Origin: Cannabis sativa
Lineage: Eukaryota; Streptophyta; Magnoliopsida; Rosales; Cannabaceae
Reading direction: 5' to 3'
Length of the DNA: 64,000 nucleotides
NCBI RefSeq assembly: GCF_029168945.1
Contig: NC_083604.1
Span: 11,338,812 to 11,402,811, forward strand
A program made the translations under genes and the position numbers. The notes beneath the pieces were generated by a model that saw nothing but the letters and a program-made list of their open reading frames with translations, had not been told where the DNA came from and searched no databases. The stretch's first letter is position 1. Every line of letters begins with the position of its first letter. Shown in pieces: positions 21,960 to 32,039 of this stretch.

Positions 21960-24900
21960 TTAAACTTGAACTTCAGCTACCAACATCGGTAGCAAGACAG
22001 TTGGGACATCCCCCAAACTGAAAGTACAATCAGGATAAGAACTAGAAGCTCTTGCAAAAGCATGAGCAACTGAATTCGCTGATCGTTTAACAAAATAAAC
22101 AGAAACATTACACATAGTAGCAAGCAAATTCTTACAATCCTTAATGACTAAGCCAAAAAGGGAAATCATATCCGTTGAGCTGCGTAAAGCTTGCACCACC
22201 ACAAGGCTGTCGGTTTCCAAGGTGACATTTTGCCAACGAGAAGATTTTATCCAGCTGAGAGCTTCTCTTATTCCCATAGCTTCAGCAAGGGCCGGTTCCA
22301 CCTTTCCTTGACAGCTGACAGTTTTGCCAAGAATAAGAATACCACAGCAGTCCCGAGCCACCAAACCGAACCCGAAACTGTGAGTATCTTCAAATATTGC
22401 AGCGTCTACATTGACCTTAACACTATTAGTAGTAGGTGTTGTCCAATGCTCTGCTCCGTCCCCAGGTATAGTGCCGAAGGATGGTGACTCTATTAAAGAG
22501 TTTTGAGCATTAATCCATTGATTAAGGTAAGCTGTAGCAGACGCAATAATACTAGAGATACTGACAGGTTTGTTGTTCCAAACAACACCATTCCTGGCAC
22601 CCCAAATAGCCCAGCAAATGGCTGCAATCTCAGCCTTTTTCTCGCTGTTCTGGTGCCGAAAAGCCTCCTTGCACCAGTCCAAAAAACCAGACCCCTCCTC
22701 CACATTAGTTCCAATACCAACTCTGTGCCATACCAATTTGATCACATCACAAGTTACCAAGCTATGAAGAGCTGTTTCATTCTCATGATGACATAAAGGG
22801 CACAAAGCACTCACCTCCACTCTTTTAATTCGAAGTTGGTCCATTGTTGGTAAGTTGTTGGAACCGGCCCTCCATAAATGAGTTTTAATCTTTGGAGGCA
22901 GCCTTAACTTCCACATACACTTCCAGAATTCAGAAACCATATCCTCACTCCATCGGCCATTGGCTTGCTGCAATAAGTTGTAGGCCGATTTGACTGTGTA
23001 TAGGCCTGAATTGTCTTCCTTCCAGATCAGATGGTCCTCACAATCGGTCACTTGGAGAGGAATTTGTTGAATGAGCCGAGAGTCTCTATCCTCAAACAAG
23101 TCATTAATCAGTTCCACGTCCCAAATTCTTGAATCCGAGACCAGTAAGTTACAAACTTTCGTGTTTAAAAGACCGGGATGGACTGATGTTATGTAAGGAT
23201 TGTTTGGATCTGGTAACCACGGCTCCCCAAGCACATTGATGTTTTTTCCATCTCCCACACACCATTTAATACCTTTCGCCACCAAATGTTGAGCCTCCCA
23301 AATGCTTCTCCACACAAAACTAGGATTGTTACCCAACGAAGCATTAAGAAAAGAACCACTCGGGTAGTACCGGGCTTTTAAAACCTTGGCGACCAATGAA
23401 TCGCCTCTTGTTAGAAGCCGCCAACCTTGCTTACCAAGAAGCGCCAAATTAAAGTCCCTTAGATTCCTGAATCCCAAGCCTCCCACATCTTTGTGCTTGC
23501 TAAGCTTGTCCCAAGACATCCAATGGATACCACCATTACTCTGTTTGGAGGATTTCCACCAGAATTTGGACATAAGTTGCTCAATATCCCTACTAATTTC
23601 CAACGGAAGTAGGAAAACGCTCATAGCGTAACTAGGGAGAGTTTGAGCCACCGTTTTAATCAAGACTTCCTTTCCCGCTCGTGAGAGAAATTTTCCTTCC
23701 CAACCTTGAAGCCTTTTACGCACCCGGTCTTTCAAATAACCCAGGACCGCCGTTTTATTCCTCCCCATGGTACTAGGAAGGCCCAAATAGGTGCTGTTCT
23801 CCGTGGCCTGTCTCATCTGAAGGACCATATTCAGCTGTACTCGAGTAGTTTCCATGGTGTTTGAGCTATAAAAGATAGAGGATTTATTGAGATTCACTTT
23901 TTGACCAGAAGCACTTTCAAATTTGGCTAGGAGTTCACGTACTCTTACTGCTTCCTGAGTCGTTGCTTTGCAATAAAGGTAACTATCATCCGCGAAGAGC
24001 ATATGTGTGATTCTCGGGGCGCCGTTCGCAACTTTACAGCCATGGATCCAACCGTGGTTCTCATATTTCCTGATCAAAGCAGATAATCCTTCAGCGCACA
24101 AAATGAATAAGTAAGGCGATAGAGGACAACCTTGTCTTATACCTCTTGAAGGGATAATCGGACCCATTTCGCGACCACCATGAACGATATTGTACTTAGC
24201 CGAAGTGACACAACCCATAATTAAGTGAACCCAACTTCTATCAAACCCCAACTTCAATAATATTGATTCAAGGAAGCCCCATTCGATGCGGTCGTAAGCC
24301 TTACTCATGTCCAATTTCAGCGCCATGTAACCTTCCTTGCCTTGTTTCTTCCTTTTGAGATAATGCAGCACTTCAAATGAGACAAGAATGTTATCCGAGA
24401 TCAGACGACCCGGAATGAAAGCGCTCTGGGTAGCCGACACAACCTTATCCATCCAAGGTTTCATACGATTAGCCATAACCTTGGTGATGATTTTGTATAG
24501 GACATTGCACAAAGCAATCGGCCTCAGGTCTGTAACGTGTTCTGGGTTCTTCTTTTTGGGAATTAAAACAACATTTGCACAACTTAAATTCCCCTCAAAA
24601 CTACCAGTTTGGAAGTAAGTTTGGACCACCCGAACGACGTCCAAACGCACTATGTTCCAACACTTCTGATAAAATCCCGGGGTCATACCATCTGGCCCCG
24701 GGCTCTTCGAAGGATGCATCTGAAAAAGAGCCCTACGAACCTCCTCTTCCGAGACCGGCGAGGTAAGATCTTGATTAATCATATCTGAAATAGTACCATT
24801 AATTCCTTCAACCACTTCCACACAAGAAGTACCAGAACTAGTGAACAAGTTGGAGTAATAATCTTCTATAAGGTGTGATAAACCGTTATCCCAATGAACC

Positions 24901-26036
24901 CAACTTCCACTATCATTCTTGAGTTTCTCAATGTTGTTATTCCCCTTTCTAGTAGTTGCTGCCATGTGGAAATATTTGCTATTCCTATCTCCCTCCTTGA
25001 GCCAAAATTGTTTGGCTCTTTGCTTCCAAAAGGTCTCACGTTGATCCAAAATCTGTGAGAGCTTCAATTTCACTTCCCCAAAACGTTGCACTGAAATGGG
25101 ATCTCTTCTACCTCTGAGATCAGCAAGTTCTTGTTTACACCTCTTAATTCTCAGCTTGAAGTTTCCAGTGATGTTCTTCCCCCAATCCGAAAGCCTCTCA
25201 GCACATAACAGGAGCTTCTTGTCAATAGGCGCACCTGGCGAAGCATCCCAACTGTCACGAACTAATTCATAGCAGAAGGGCTCTTTGAGCCACGCATTTT
25301 CGAAACGGAATTTGCGAAATAGAATGTGAGAAGAAACACTTTCAGGAACAAGAAATATAGGAGAGTGATCAGAAGGAGAAGTCTCGAGATTACTTAACTT
25401 AGCTTGAGGAAAAATACGAAGCCAGTCGGCTGAGATGAGAGCACGGTCAAGCCGAATTTCAACCCAATTCGTGGTGCCTCTGCCCCGTTCCCAAGTAAAG
25501 GGATAGCCCAAGAGTTCCATATCGGTCAAATCGCAATCACACAAAGCTTGCTGAAATCCTTGAAGCAGAGCACAAGGATAAGGAAGCCCCCCTCTCTTAT
25601 CTTGCTGGGAGATCACGTTGTTAAGGTCACCGATTATACACCAAGGCAGGTTCGAGTTTTGCTTCAGAGTACGAAGGTGATTCCAGGTTATGTGTCGATG
25701 ACTCCTGCGCGGCTCACCATAGACTCCAGTTAGCCTCCAATCTGGTTTTCCCACTACTTTGACAACAAAATCGATATGATACTGAGAATAACCCACCACA
25801 TGACCATCCTCACTTGACTTCCATAAAAGAGCAAGCCCACCACTTCTCCCTTGGGCCTCAACATTGAAAACCCCTTCAAAGCCCAAATGTCTACTAACCC
25901 ATTCCACTCTCTCCTTGGCACACTTAGTTTCACACAAAAACACAAAGTTGGGTTTCTTTTGAGAAATAGTCTCTTTAAGGAATTGAACCGTCCATGGGTT
26001 CCCAAGCCCACGGCAATTCCAACTTAGGACATTCAT
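21960..26036 (-). CDS. LINE ORF2: endonuclease, reverse transcriptase, RNase H
   Basis: 1358-residue polyprotein that nicks target DNA and copies the LINE RNA by target-primed reverse transcription. The APE-type endonuclease is at about residues 1-230: WNCRG (N7), LCETK (E36), GDLNN (D137), SDHSP (D223, H224). The reverse transcriptase is at about 485-760, with LDMSKAYDRIEW (D576), the RGIRQGCPLSPYLF segment and FADD (681-684). A zinc-binding zf-RVT region is at about 1035-1105 (CPLCHHENETALH). The C-terminal RNase H is at about 1205-1335 with D1211, E1252, D1276 and a final AHAFA (H1325). An RNase H after the reverse transcriptase is typical of plant L1 lineages. The start codon overlaps the ORF1 stop (ATGA, 26036-26033), which suggests termination-reinitiation. 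No internal stop is present. Confidence 0.95.
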   Translation of the reverse strand: MNVLSWNCRGLGNPWTVQFLKETISQKKPNFVFLCETKCAKERVEWVSRHLGFEGVFNVEAQGRSGGLALLWKSSEDGHVVGYSQYHIDFVVKVVGKPDWRLTGVYGEPRRSHRHITWNHLRTLKQNSNLPWCIIGDLNNVISQQDKRGGLPYPCALLQGFQQALCDCDLTDMELLGYPFTWERGRGTTNWVEIRLDRALISADWLRIFPQAKLSNLETSPSDHSPIFLVPESVSSHILFRKFRFENAWLKEPFCYELVRDSWDASPGAPIDKKLLLCAERLSDWGKNITGNFKLRIKRCKQELADLRGRRDPISVQRFGEVKLKLSQILDQRETFWKQRAKQFWLKEGDRNSKYFHMAATTRKGNNNIEKLKNDSGSWVHWDNGLSHLIEDYYSNLFTSSGTSCVEVVEGINGTISDMINQDLTSPVSEEEVRRALFQMHPSKSPGPDGMTPGFYQKCWNIVRLDVVRVVQTYFQTGSFEGNLSCANVVLIPKKKNPEHVTDLRPIALCNVLYKIITKVMANRMKPWMDKVVSATQSAFIPGRLISDNILVSFEVLHYLKRKKQGKEGYMALKLDMSKAYDRIEWGFLESILLKLGFDRSWVHLIMGCVTSAKYNIVHGGREMGPIIPSRGIRQGCPLSPYLFILCAEGLSALIRKYENHGWIHGCKVANGAPRITHMLFADDSYLYCKATTQEAVRVRELLAKFESASGQKVNLNKSSIFYSSNTMETTRVQLNMVLQMRQATENSTYLGLPSTMGRNKTAVLGYLKDRVRKRLQGWEGKFLSRAGKEVLIKTVAQTLPSYAMSVFLLPLEISRDIEQLMSKFWWKSSKQSNGGIHWMSWDKLSKHKDVGGLGFRNLRDFNLALLGKQGWRLLTRGDSLVAKVLKARYYPSGSFLNASLGNNPSFVWRSIWEAQHLVAKGIKWCVGDGKNINVLGEPWLPDPNNPYITSVHPGLLNTKVCNLLVSDSRIWDVELINDLFEDRDSRLIQQIPLQVTDCEDHLIWKEDNSGLYTVKSAYNLLQQANGRWSEDMVSEFWKCMWKLRLPPKIKTHLWRAGSNNLPTMDQLRIKRVEVSALCPLCHHENETALHSLVTCDVIKLVWHRVGIGTNVEEGSGFLDWCKEAFRHQNSEKKAEIAAICWAIWGARNGVVWNNKPVSISSIIASATAYLNQWINAQNSLIESPSFGTIPGDGAEHWTTPTTNSVKVNVDAAIFEDTHSFGFGLVARDCCGILILGKTVSCQGKVEPALAEAMGIREALSWIKSSRWQNVTLETDSLVVVQALRSSTDMISLFGLVIKDCKNLLATMCNVSVYFVKRSANSVAHAFARASSSYPDCTFSLGDVPTVLLPMLVAEVQV

Positions 26037-27346
26037 AATGCTTGGCGGGCTTGAGAACCAAGACCCGCCCCATTCAAGTTTTTTGAGCCAACTTCATTAT
26101 TATTGAACATAGAGATATCCCCACCATCTTCAATACTCATGTGAGATGAGCTTTCAATCACCTCATCCAGCCCATGGGAGTCCAACACTATTGGATTCGG
26201 CCCATTGCTAGGTTCCCCAAGCCCATTCGAGATATCACAAGTCAATCTCTTCCTTTTAGTATCCAATGAGGACACATAATTCTTTGGACGTAATTGGGTT
26301 GACCCCACAAAATCACCATTCTGATTCTTTCCTTTTCCATCTGATATAGTCGTTATTGGAAATAAATGCCCAGCTGACACAATAACATTCCTTTGGATTA
26401 CTGATTGACTTCCTTGATTCATGGGATTACCAATCTTCACCCCTGAATTCCCTCCAGTCGCTCCAGATGGCTGTTCACACCCTGGTACTGGATTTCCAGC
26501 TGTCTCCGATGAACGCTGGAACTGATCAGGCCTACCACACGACTCATCCCTGGTAGGGTCGCCATTGTTGATCGAAGAGGCACCAGACCGCAGCCAACGG
26601 GATCCAATACTATGATTTTTCCTTCTAGGCGCTGCCTTCATTTCCAACCCATACGGTTTAGTTAGTAAATGAGATGGAGTATCAAACAGCTTCTCACAAA
26701 ACCTTTCTGAATGCCCAATGATTCCACAAATAAAGCAGAAAGTTGGTAGGCCTTCATACTTGAAAATAGCCCAACATATAGGTTTCCCGACTTTCTCCAA
26801 TTTCATCTTACGCTTCAAAGGTTGATCAACTTGTATTGTTACACGAATCCGAAGGTAATCTCGCCAAATGCCCAGAAAGTTATTAGGATCTGATTCCACA
26901 AACGTTCCAATATAGTTACCAATGTCTCGCACCACCCTTTGTGACATGAAATCCGTCGACATTCCATGCAACTGAACCCAGAAGTCGAGCTTATTAAGGA
27001 TAACAGACCGAGGATTTTCGCCCTTGCGCAGTCTTTGGAAAACAAATTGCATCCTATCAAAAGTCCATGGACTTCCCTCTATGACCCTTCCAATATCAAC
27101 TTCATGATAGAATTGGAACAAATATAGATTCGGTTCCAACTCTTTGACATAAACACCTCGCCCCGGACGCCACAAAGAGGCCATTTTATGTTGCATAGCA
27201 AGAAAATCGATCTCTCTATCAGTTATAAATCGCCCCACCAAGCACCAACGATCATCAATCTCCGAGAGTCCCTCATCCTCGTCACCATAACGCAGACCCC
27301 CAGTTTCTTCCTCATCCAAGGTCACTGAATCGTAATGGTTTTCCAT
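26033..27346 (-). CDS. LINE ORF1: RNA-binding protein with DUF4283 and CCHC knuckle
   Basis: 437-residue protein preceding ORF2. Residues about 30-180 match the DUF4283 domain common to plant LINE ORF1 proteins (WCLVGRF, LYLFQFY, GSPWTFD, VILNKLDFWVQLHGM, GNYIGTFVE). It is followed by KVGKPICWAIFKYEGLPTFC and one CCHC zinc knuckle, C204-x2-C207-x4-H212-x4-C217. The remainder is Ser/Asn/Gly-rich and low in structure. By analogy it coats the LINE RNA. It overlaps ORF2 by four bases (ATGA). The frame is intact from the ATG at 27346, which follows about 144 bp of leader. Confidence 0.93.
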   Translation of the reverse strand: MENHYDSVTLDEEETGGLRYGDEDEGLSEIDDRWCLVGRFITDREIDFLAMQHKMASLWRPGRGVYVKELEPNLYLFQFYHEVDIGRVIEGSPWTFDRMQFVFQRLRKGENPRSVILNKLDFWVQLHGMSTDFMSQRVVRDIGNYIGTFVESDPNNFLGIWRDYLRIRVTIQVDQPLKRKMKLEKVGKPICWAIFKYEGLPTFCFICGIIGHSERFCEKLFDTPSHLLTKPYGLEMKAAPRRKNHSIGSRWLRSGASSINNGDPTRDESCGRPDQFQRSSETAGNPVPGCEQPSGATGGNSGVKIGNPMNQGSQSVIQRNVIVSAGHLFPITTISDGKGKNQNGDFVGSTQLRPKNYVSSLDTKRKRLTCDISNGLGEPSNGPNPIVLDSHGLDEVIESSSHMSIEDGGDISMFNNNEVGSKNLNGAGLGSQARQAL

Positions 27347-27490
27347 AATCGAATGCGTAGCAAAATTAACGAACAGCAGACAAACTTAACAACACTTAGA
27401 GAAACAAGACAACCATGTCAATAGACAAGACCGAGATATAAGAAAAGTATTCATTTTAATTAATTTGTCATAAGACAGTTGAGAATACCC

Positions 27491-27505
27491 GAAAAATAAT
27501 TATTT
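27491..27505. repeat. LINE target-site duplication, right copy
   Basis: GAAAAATAATTATTT, identical to 21905-21919, directly outside the LINE 5' end. This fixes the full-length 5' boundary at 27490. Confidence 0.9.
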
Positions 27506-28539
27506 AATTAAAAATTAAATTAAAATATTTTAAGAAAAATATTAACAAATTTATTTTAAAAAAATAATATTTAATTTAATTTCAATTTATAAAAAAAAAT
27601 ATGAGCATAATTATTAAATTTAGATATTTAAAGTAAAATAGTTAATATTTTTTTAAAAAAAAAATAATTAATTTAATGGTATTAATTTAAATTGTTGACT
27701 TTAACGAAATTTAATAATTATGTGTGTGAGTAACACACATGCTTTATATAATTTATTTATAAACATATGGTATTGGAGTTTGAATTCGACTTATCTAATG
27801 TACGTATTAATTCGTTAATTTCAAATTAAATTAAATAACTAATTATATTTTTAATATTAATATAGGATTTTTGGTGGGGACGGCAGTGGTTGTTAGCTCG
27901 CCACTTTTGACTCACTGAGTCGAGATTCGTGGAAAGATTACTGTTTTAGTATGGTGGAAAGTGAGGAATGGATAACGCATATTTGGAATAAGTCTAATTT
28001 CTTGTGCTAGTAATGTATAATGAGAGTAGTGTGGTTCATTGGTAATCTTTTGGCTACTAATTATTTATTAATTCCTTTCAATGTAATTTTTTTTTAAATA
28101 AATAATAGAATTTTATTAATAATTATCAACTAAAATAATAATTTGTAATTTGATCGGGACATTTTCATATCTTCATGGTAGAGACACTATTAAGATTAGA
28201 ATTAAAAAAACGAATCTAAAAATCACCTCCTGATTTCCACATCATTTGACAAAAAAATTAAAATAAAATTAAATAAAAAAAAATTGCAGTATCATAATTA
28301 ACCTGTTTTTTTGGTAAACCAGTAAGAAATTCATTACTCCAAAACAACAACTTTACATCCCGATAGCATCTTCAATTTGAAGACCTAGACATCTCCAATA
28401 ATGATTCATAATTAACCTTTCTATAATGCTTGTTTATAGAAATTCCCTATTATATTCCTTTGTTAGTTTTTCTTTGCTTTCCTTTAATAATTTACAATGT
28501 TGAAAACTAATTTTTATCTACTATACTAACACTTTTAGG
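27506..28539. other. AT-rich spacer, no gene seen
   Basis: A short GC-richer patch at 27868-27960 (GGGGACGGCAGTGG...) has no readable domain. No other feature is supported. Confidence 0.5.
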
Positions 28540-28920
28540 CCAAACACAATTGATTTTTCTCTTAACTTCCTCTTTGATCGTACACACCACTTGATCCTCC
28601 TTTCGCTCTGCTGAGTTCCAAAGAATGTCATTTCTGGCATGTTAACGATGATACACAAGTGCTGCTGTAGCAGCAGAAAAAAACAACTTCTTGAATCTAC
28701 TAGTTTTGGCCCGACCGATCCACCTTAGAAGCTTACACAGTGAGTTCGACTTAGCTCCCCAACCCATCCAACATTTTACCTGTTTTTGACAGACCAGTGA
28801 GAAAGAAGAAGAAAAGAAGAGATGGTCTATTTTCTATGTTTGTGTTCTACAGAACAGACAACAATCTTTAGCAATGATATTGTGTTTTTGAAGTCTCTCT
28901 CTTGTTCGGAGAAAATACAA
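28540..28920 (-). pseudogene. LINE remnant (zf-RVT region)
   Basis: On the minus strand and across frames this reads like the zinc-binding region after a plant LINE reverse transcriptase: IIAKDCCLFCRT, DHLFF, WMGWGAKSNSLCKLLRWIG, RFKKLFFSAATAALVYHR, HARNDILWNSAER and a Lys/Glu-rich helix. Stops and frameshifts interrupt it. It is unrelated in position to the intact LINE. Confidence 0.65.
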
Positions 28921-29289
28921 TAGTAAAAATTATTATAGCAAGTTTATTCAACCTTGTAGCTTGAGCATTAAACTATTGTGTAAGGTATGTAACTGCACTA
29001 CTAACAACCCCTTCAGTCTTAGAACTTGTTATTCCTAACCACTAATAACAATTTGATAGCGAGCCATCGAAGAGCAAAGAAGAGCCAACAATAAAACAAA
29101 ACAAAATCATGTCACATAAACAAGATTAAAGCACTCAAAATTATGTCATAAAGACAAGACAAAAATGCGCAAAACTATGTCACAGAGAGAGGATTAAAAA
29201 ACTTAAAACCATGTCCTAGAGATAAGACTAATTGTAGTAGTAAAAATAGAATTATAGTAGCAAAATACAACACTAACCAAGATGTTCCT

Positions 29290-29561
29290 AAACCCAATTG
29301 CAGAAGTCGGTGCACATATCGATGTCTAATTATTTACCATTTTCTAATACAATCTTGTTTAGGAGACTGTACTGATAGATGTTTTTTTTAACAACAAAAT
29401 CTAGGAGCTTCTTTGAAGTTATAGTAGCTAACAGTTCACCTTTAGTCCATTTTGTAAAATAGTCGATAGCGACCATGACATGTTGTGGTCCTCCTTTCCC
29501 TCTAGGGAGTTGCCTGATAAGATTTATTTCCCATATGGCATGATCATGGAGATTGCATCTG
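29290..29561 (-). pseudogene. Ty3/gypsy integrase fragment
   Basis: The minus strand gives GRQLPRGKGGPQHVMVAID, then YFTKWTKGELLATITSKK and LLDFVVKKNI, matching the plant gypsy integrase core (typically PKG.GG...VVAVDYFTKWVEAEPL). Stops and frameshifts are present, and neighbouring pol domains are absent. Confidence 0.75.
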
Positions 29562-29871
29562 TATGAGCTCGTTTGGTGGAGCTCTTGGGATATTGGAGAA
29601 TCTTTGACACTTTTTTATATTTCTTGACATAGTTCATTGAATCCTTAATCATTATAAGCCAGAAATATCTTTATCTGAGTATTTTCTTGGACATACTTTG
29701 GTAAAGAATGAGCAAGAGAACTTTCTACTCAAAGAAGCACTAAACTTCTTAGACAATATTAAAAGTGCTCTTTAGCATTAGTTAATTAAAATTTCAAATG
29801 AATGAAATTCTAGTTTCTCGTCTCTATAAGTGAGAGATTACAGTTGGACTAGAGTGTTTAAAAAATTTATA

Positions 29872-29920
<49 letters not shown>

Positions 29921-30498
29921 TTACAAAGAATATATTATTAATTAAGTGCTTCAAAACATTGTTGAAAATTAAATGTGAGCTAATTTCTATTTTAGTCATT
30001 AAAAAAAACTATATATATAAAAAATAATTATGGTTGGCCGATAGCAACAAATATTCTGCTATAATAATACATTGTTTACTTTTATATTTTGTTTAATGGC
30101 CCGTGCGCACATATTCTGCTATAATTATTTAAGCCTTTAGTTATATATGTAATATATTAATATATGTCACTATAAATATATGTACATAGATAATTAAATC
30201 AAAAAAAAAAAATCATCTCATCATATTCTTCATCAAGTTTTGTCCTCCATTATATATATATTATATATATTTTTTAATTTTCAGCTGATAATCTATTATA
30301 TATACTAAAATTTGTAGTAGTTGATATACTATATATAGTTGACTTGCTAGACTAAAAAAGTTCCAAAACAACTAGAGATAGAGAGCGAACGTGATGACTT
30401 GATCAAAAAAATAATAATAGAGCGAAAGTGAGGCTAAAATCAATGCTAGAGTACTCTTCTCTTTGTCTCTTCCTAATAATATTTGGTATATAATTGTT
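29562..30498. other. AT-rich spacer
   Basis: No gene. It contains the (TTA)n microsatellite and a repeated ACATATTCTGCTATAAT phrase (30049 and 30109). Confidence 0.5.
29874..29921. repeat. (TTA)n microsatellite
   Basis: About 16 uninterrupted TTA units. This is a likely length-polymorphic locus. Confidence 0.95.
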
Positions 30499-30726
30499 GG
30501 GATATGATTTTGTCTCGTTATTGTACTTTCACGGATTGTAATCCGTGATGTACGGTAGCTGTCAGATGAGATAGTTATTTGATCTGACGGTTAAAATTGA
30601 TCTAGGGATAATTAGGGTTAAAATGTAGAAACGTACCCTGACACTCATTTAATGTACCCTGAGACCTATCTAATGTACCACGGAATACATTCCGTGAAAG
30701 TACATCACGGAACAAAATCATATCCC
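30499..30726. mobile_element. MITE with ~50-bp inverted repeats and 10-bp target duplication
   Basis: 228-bp non-coding element. The left end GGGATATGATTTTGTCTCG and the right end (reverse complement GGGATATGATTTTGTTCCG) continue as paired arms for about 50 bp, including CACGGAATGTATTCCGTG-like internal palindromes. The perfect 10-bp repeat TATAATTGTT flanks it (30489-30498, 30727-30736). Element shape and target length suit a Mutator-type MITE. Confidence 0.85.
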
Positions 30727-32039
30727 TATAATTGTTATACAATACGATAATTTGATTAAATTAATAATCATATATGCCAAGTCATGTACTATAATTAAAT
30801 ACAATAATATATGATTATGAAAATCCATATTTATCTAAACCGCCCTTTCTGTCAATCCATTGACATTCTTATTCCCTTCGTGACAATGTGCTACTAAATT
30901 TTTTATATTGTTTTTTTAAGAAAAATATATTTATTTATAAAAATCAAATCCATCCTTGAAATAATTGGTTCATAATCACAAATTATTATAGAAGGTGTGT
31001 TGGGTTGGGTATTCTTCTTTGCATGCAACTATCATCAAGAAGCTCAATCGAGACTTGGTGATATCGTGGCGGCTCGGCAACTTCGCCGGCAGTGGGTTGC
31101 TTTCTCCACAAGTGGTGGAAGCGATGATTATTTTAGCTGGACTTCAATTGTATTGTCGCGGTTGGGTTACCACAATATATTGAGGTTGAGTCATATTACT
31201 AAGTTGTTGTGAAGTTTTTGAGTAAGAAGGATTTTTGTATGGAAACTTATAGTTCAATTTTGAGTGATATTAGTTTAATTTGTAGAAGCCTTAATGTGTC
31301 TAAGTTTTTATTTTGTACTCGTTCTGTAAAACTTAATAATAATCTGACCTAGGTATTATGACAAGATTAGTTATATTTTTTACATCTATTCATGCTACAA
31401 ACGGGTTTCAGGTTACTTATTAAAAATAAAAATTGACATAAATTATGTCCGAGGTCTATTTTGTACAATTTCACAAAAACATAGGGTCTGAAATGTCATT
31501 TAACAAAATAAAAAAGTCCAGTTGGTAATTTTTACAAAACACGAGTTCCAAAATTATATTTACCCTTATAAAGTCCTTTTTTTTTTGACAATTTAGTTGT
31601 CAAAATATTATTTAATTTATTTTGTATTGTTGACACAAAAAAGTGGCCAATAATCGCTTGCTAGATTGGGGAGAGAAAATAGAAGTTAAGTAGTGTAAAT
31701 GAGAGACACGAGAGATTTATAGTAGTGTACTCCCCGTGTCGCGATAACAATGGACATACGTCTACTTTGAGTTTTTATTGCTCGCAAGAATTAGAAGAGA
31801 AGTGACTAAGGCAAGTGCTATATATTTCTAGAGAGAGACGCTCTAATCTTATGGGAAGTTGTGAAAATATGAAAAATGAGCTAGTAGAGCTATCCTTTTA
31901 TAGGGAATAAGGTCCTATTAAAATAATAATAAAATATTACACTTTGTCAAAAATGTGAAATATCAAGTGTGAATTTAATTTGTCACAAGTCGTAGCCATC
32001 ATGATGCTCGAGGCAGAATCAAAATTGGATAAGCAGAAC
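30727..32039. other. Spacer, no identified gene
   Basis: A GC-richer patch at 30995-31200 holds two overlapping short ORFs with no recognised domain; it may be an old gene or element fragment. The stretch at 31640-31990 (GAGAGAAA, CCCCGTGTCGCGA) looks retroelement-like but has no boundaries I can prove. Confidence 0.4.

Larger units (their letters stand above)
21920..27490 (-). mobile_element. Full-length L1-type LINE
   Basis: Minus-strand non-LTR retrotransposon of 5571 bp. The order is a 5' leader of about 144 bp (27490-27347), ORF1 (27346-26033), ORF2 (26036-21960), a very short 3' UTR with AATAAA overlapping the ORF2 stop codon, and a poly(A) tail of about 21-24 (T run at 21917-21940 on the plus strand). 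Perfect 15-bp target duplications flank it (21905-21919, 27491-27505). Both ORFs are open from start to stop with catalytic residues in place. Intact ORFs, exact duplication and pure tail indicate a young, possibly mobile copy. The plus-strand ORFs inside it are shadows. Confidence 0.95.

Noticed and set aside
22191..25733. Several plus-strand ORFs
   Set aside because: Antisense shadows of the intact LINE ORF2.
28304..28420. Possible LINE tail at CCTGTTTTTTTGGTAAACC
   Set aside because: The T run is short and interrupted, and no matching target duplication was found.
30995..31212. Two overlapping short ORFs in a GC-richer patch
   Set aside because: No recognised domain, no splice structure, and both frames are equally open; may be an old fragment but cannot be supported.
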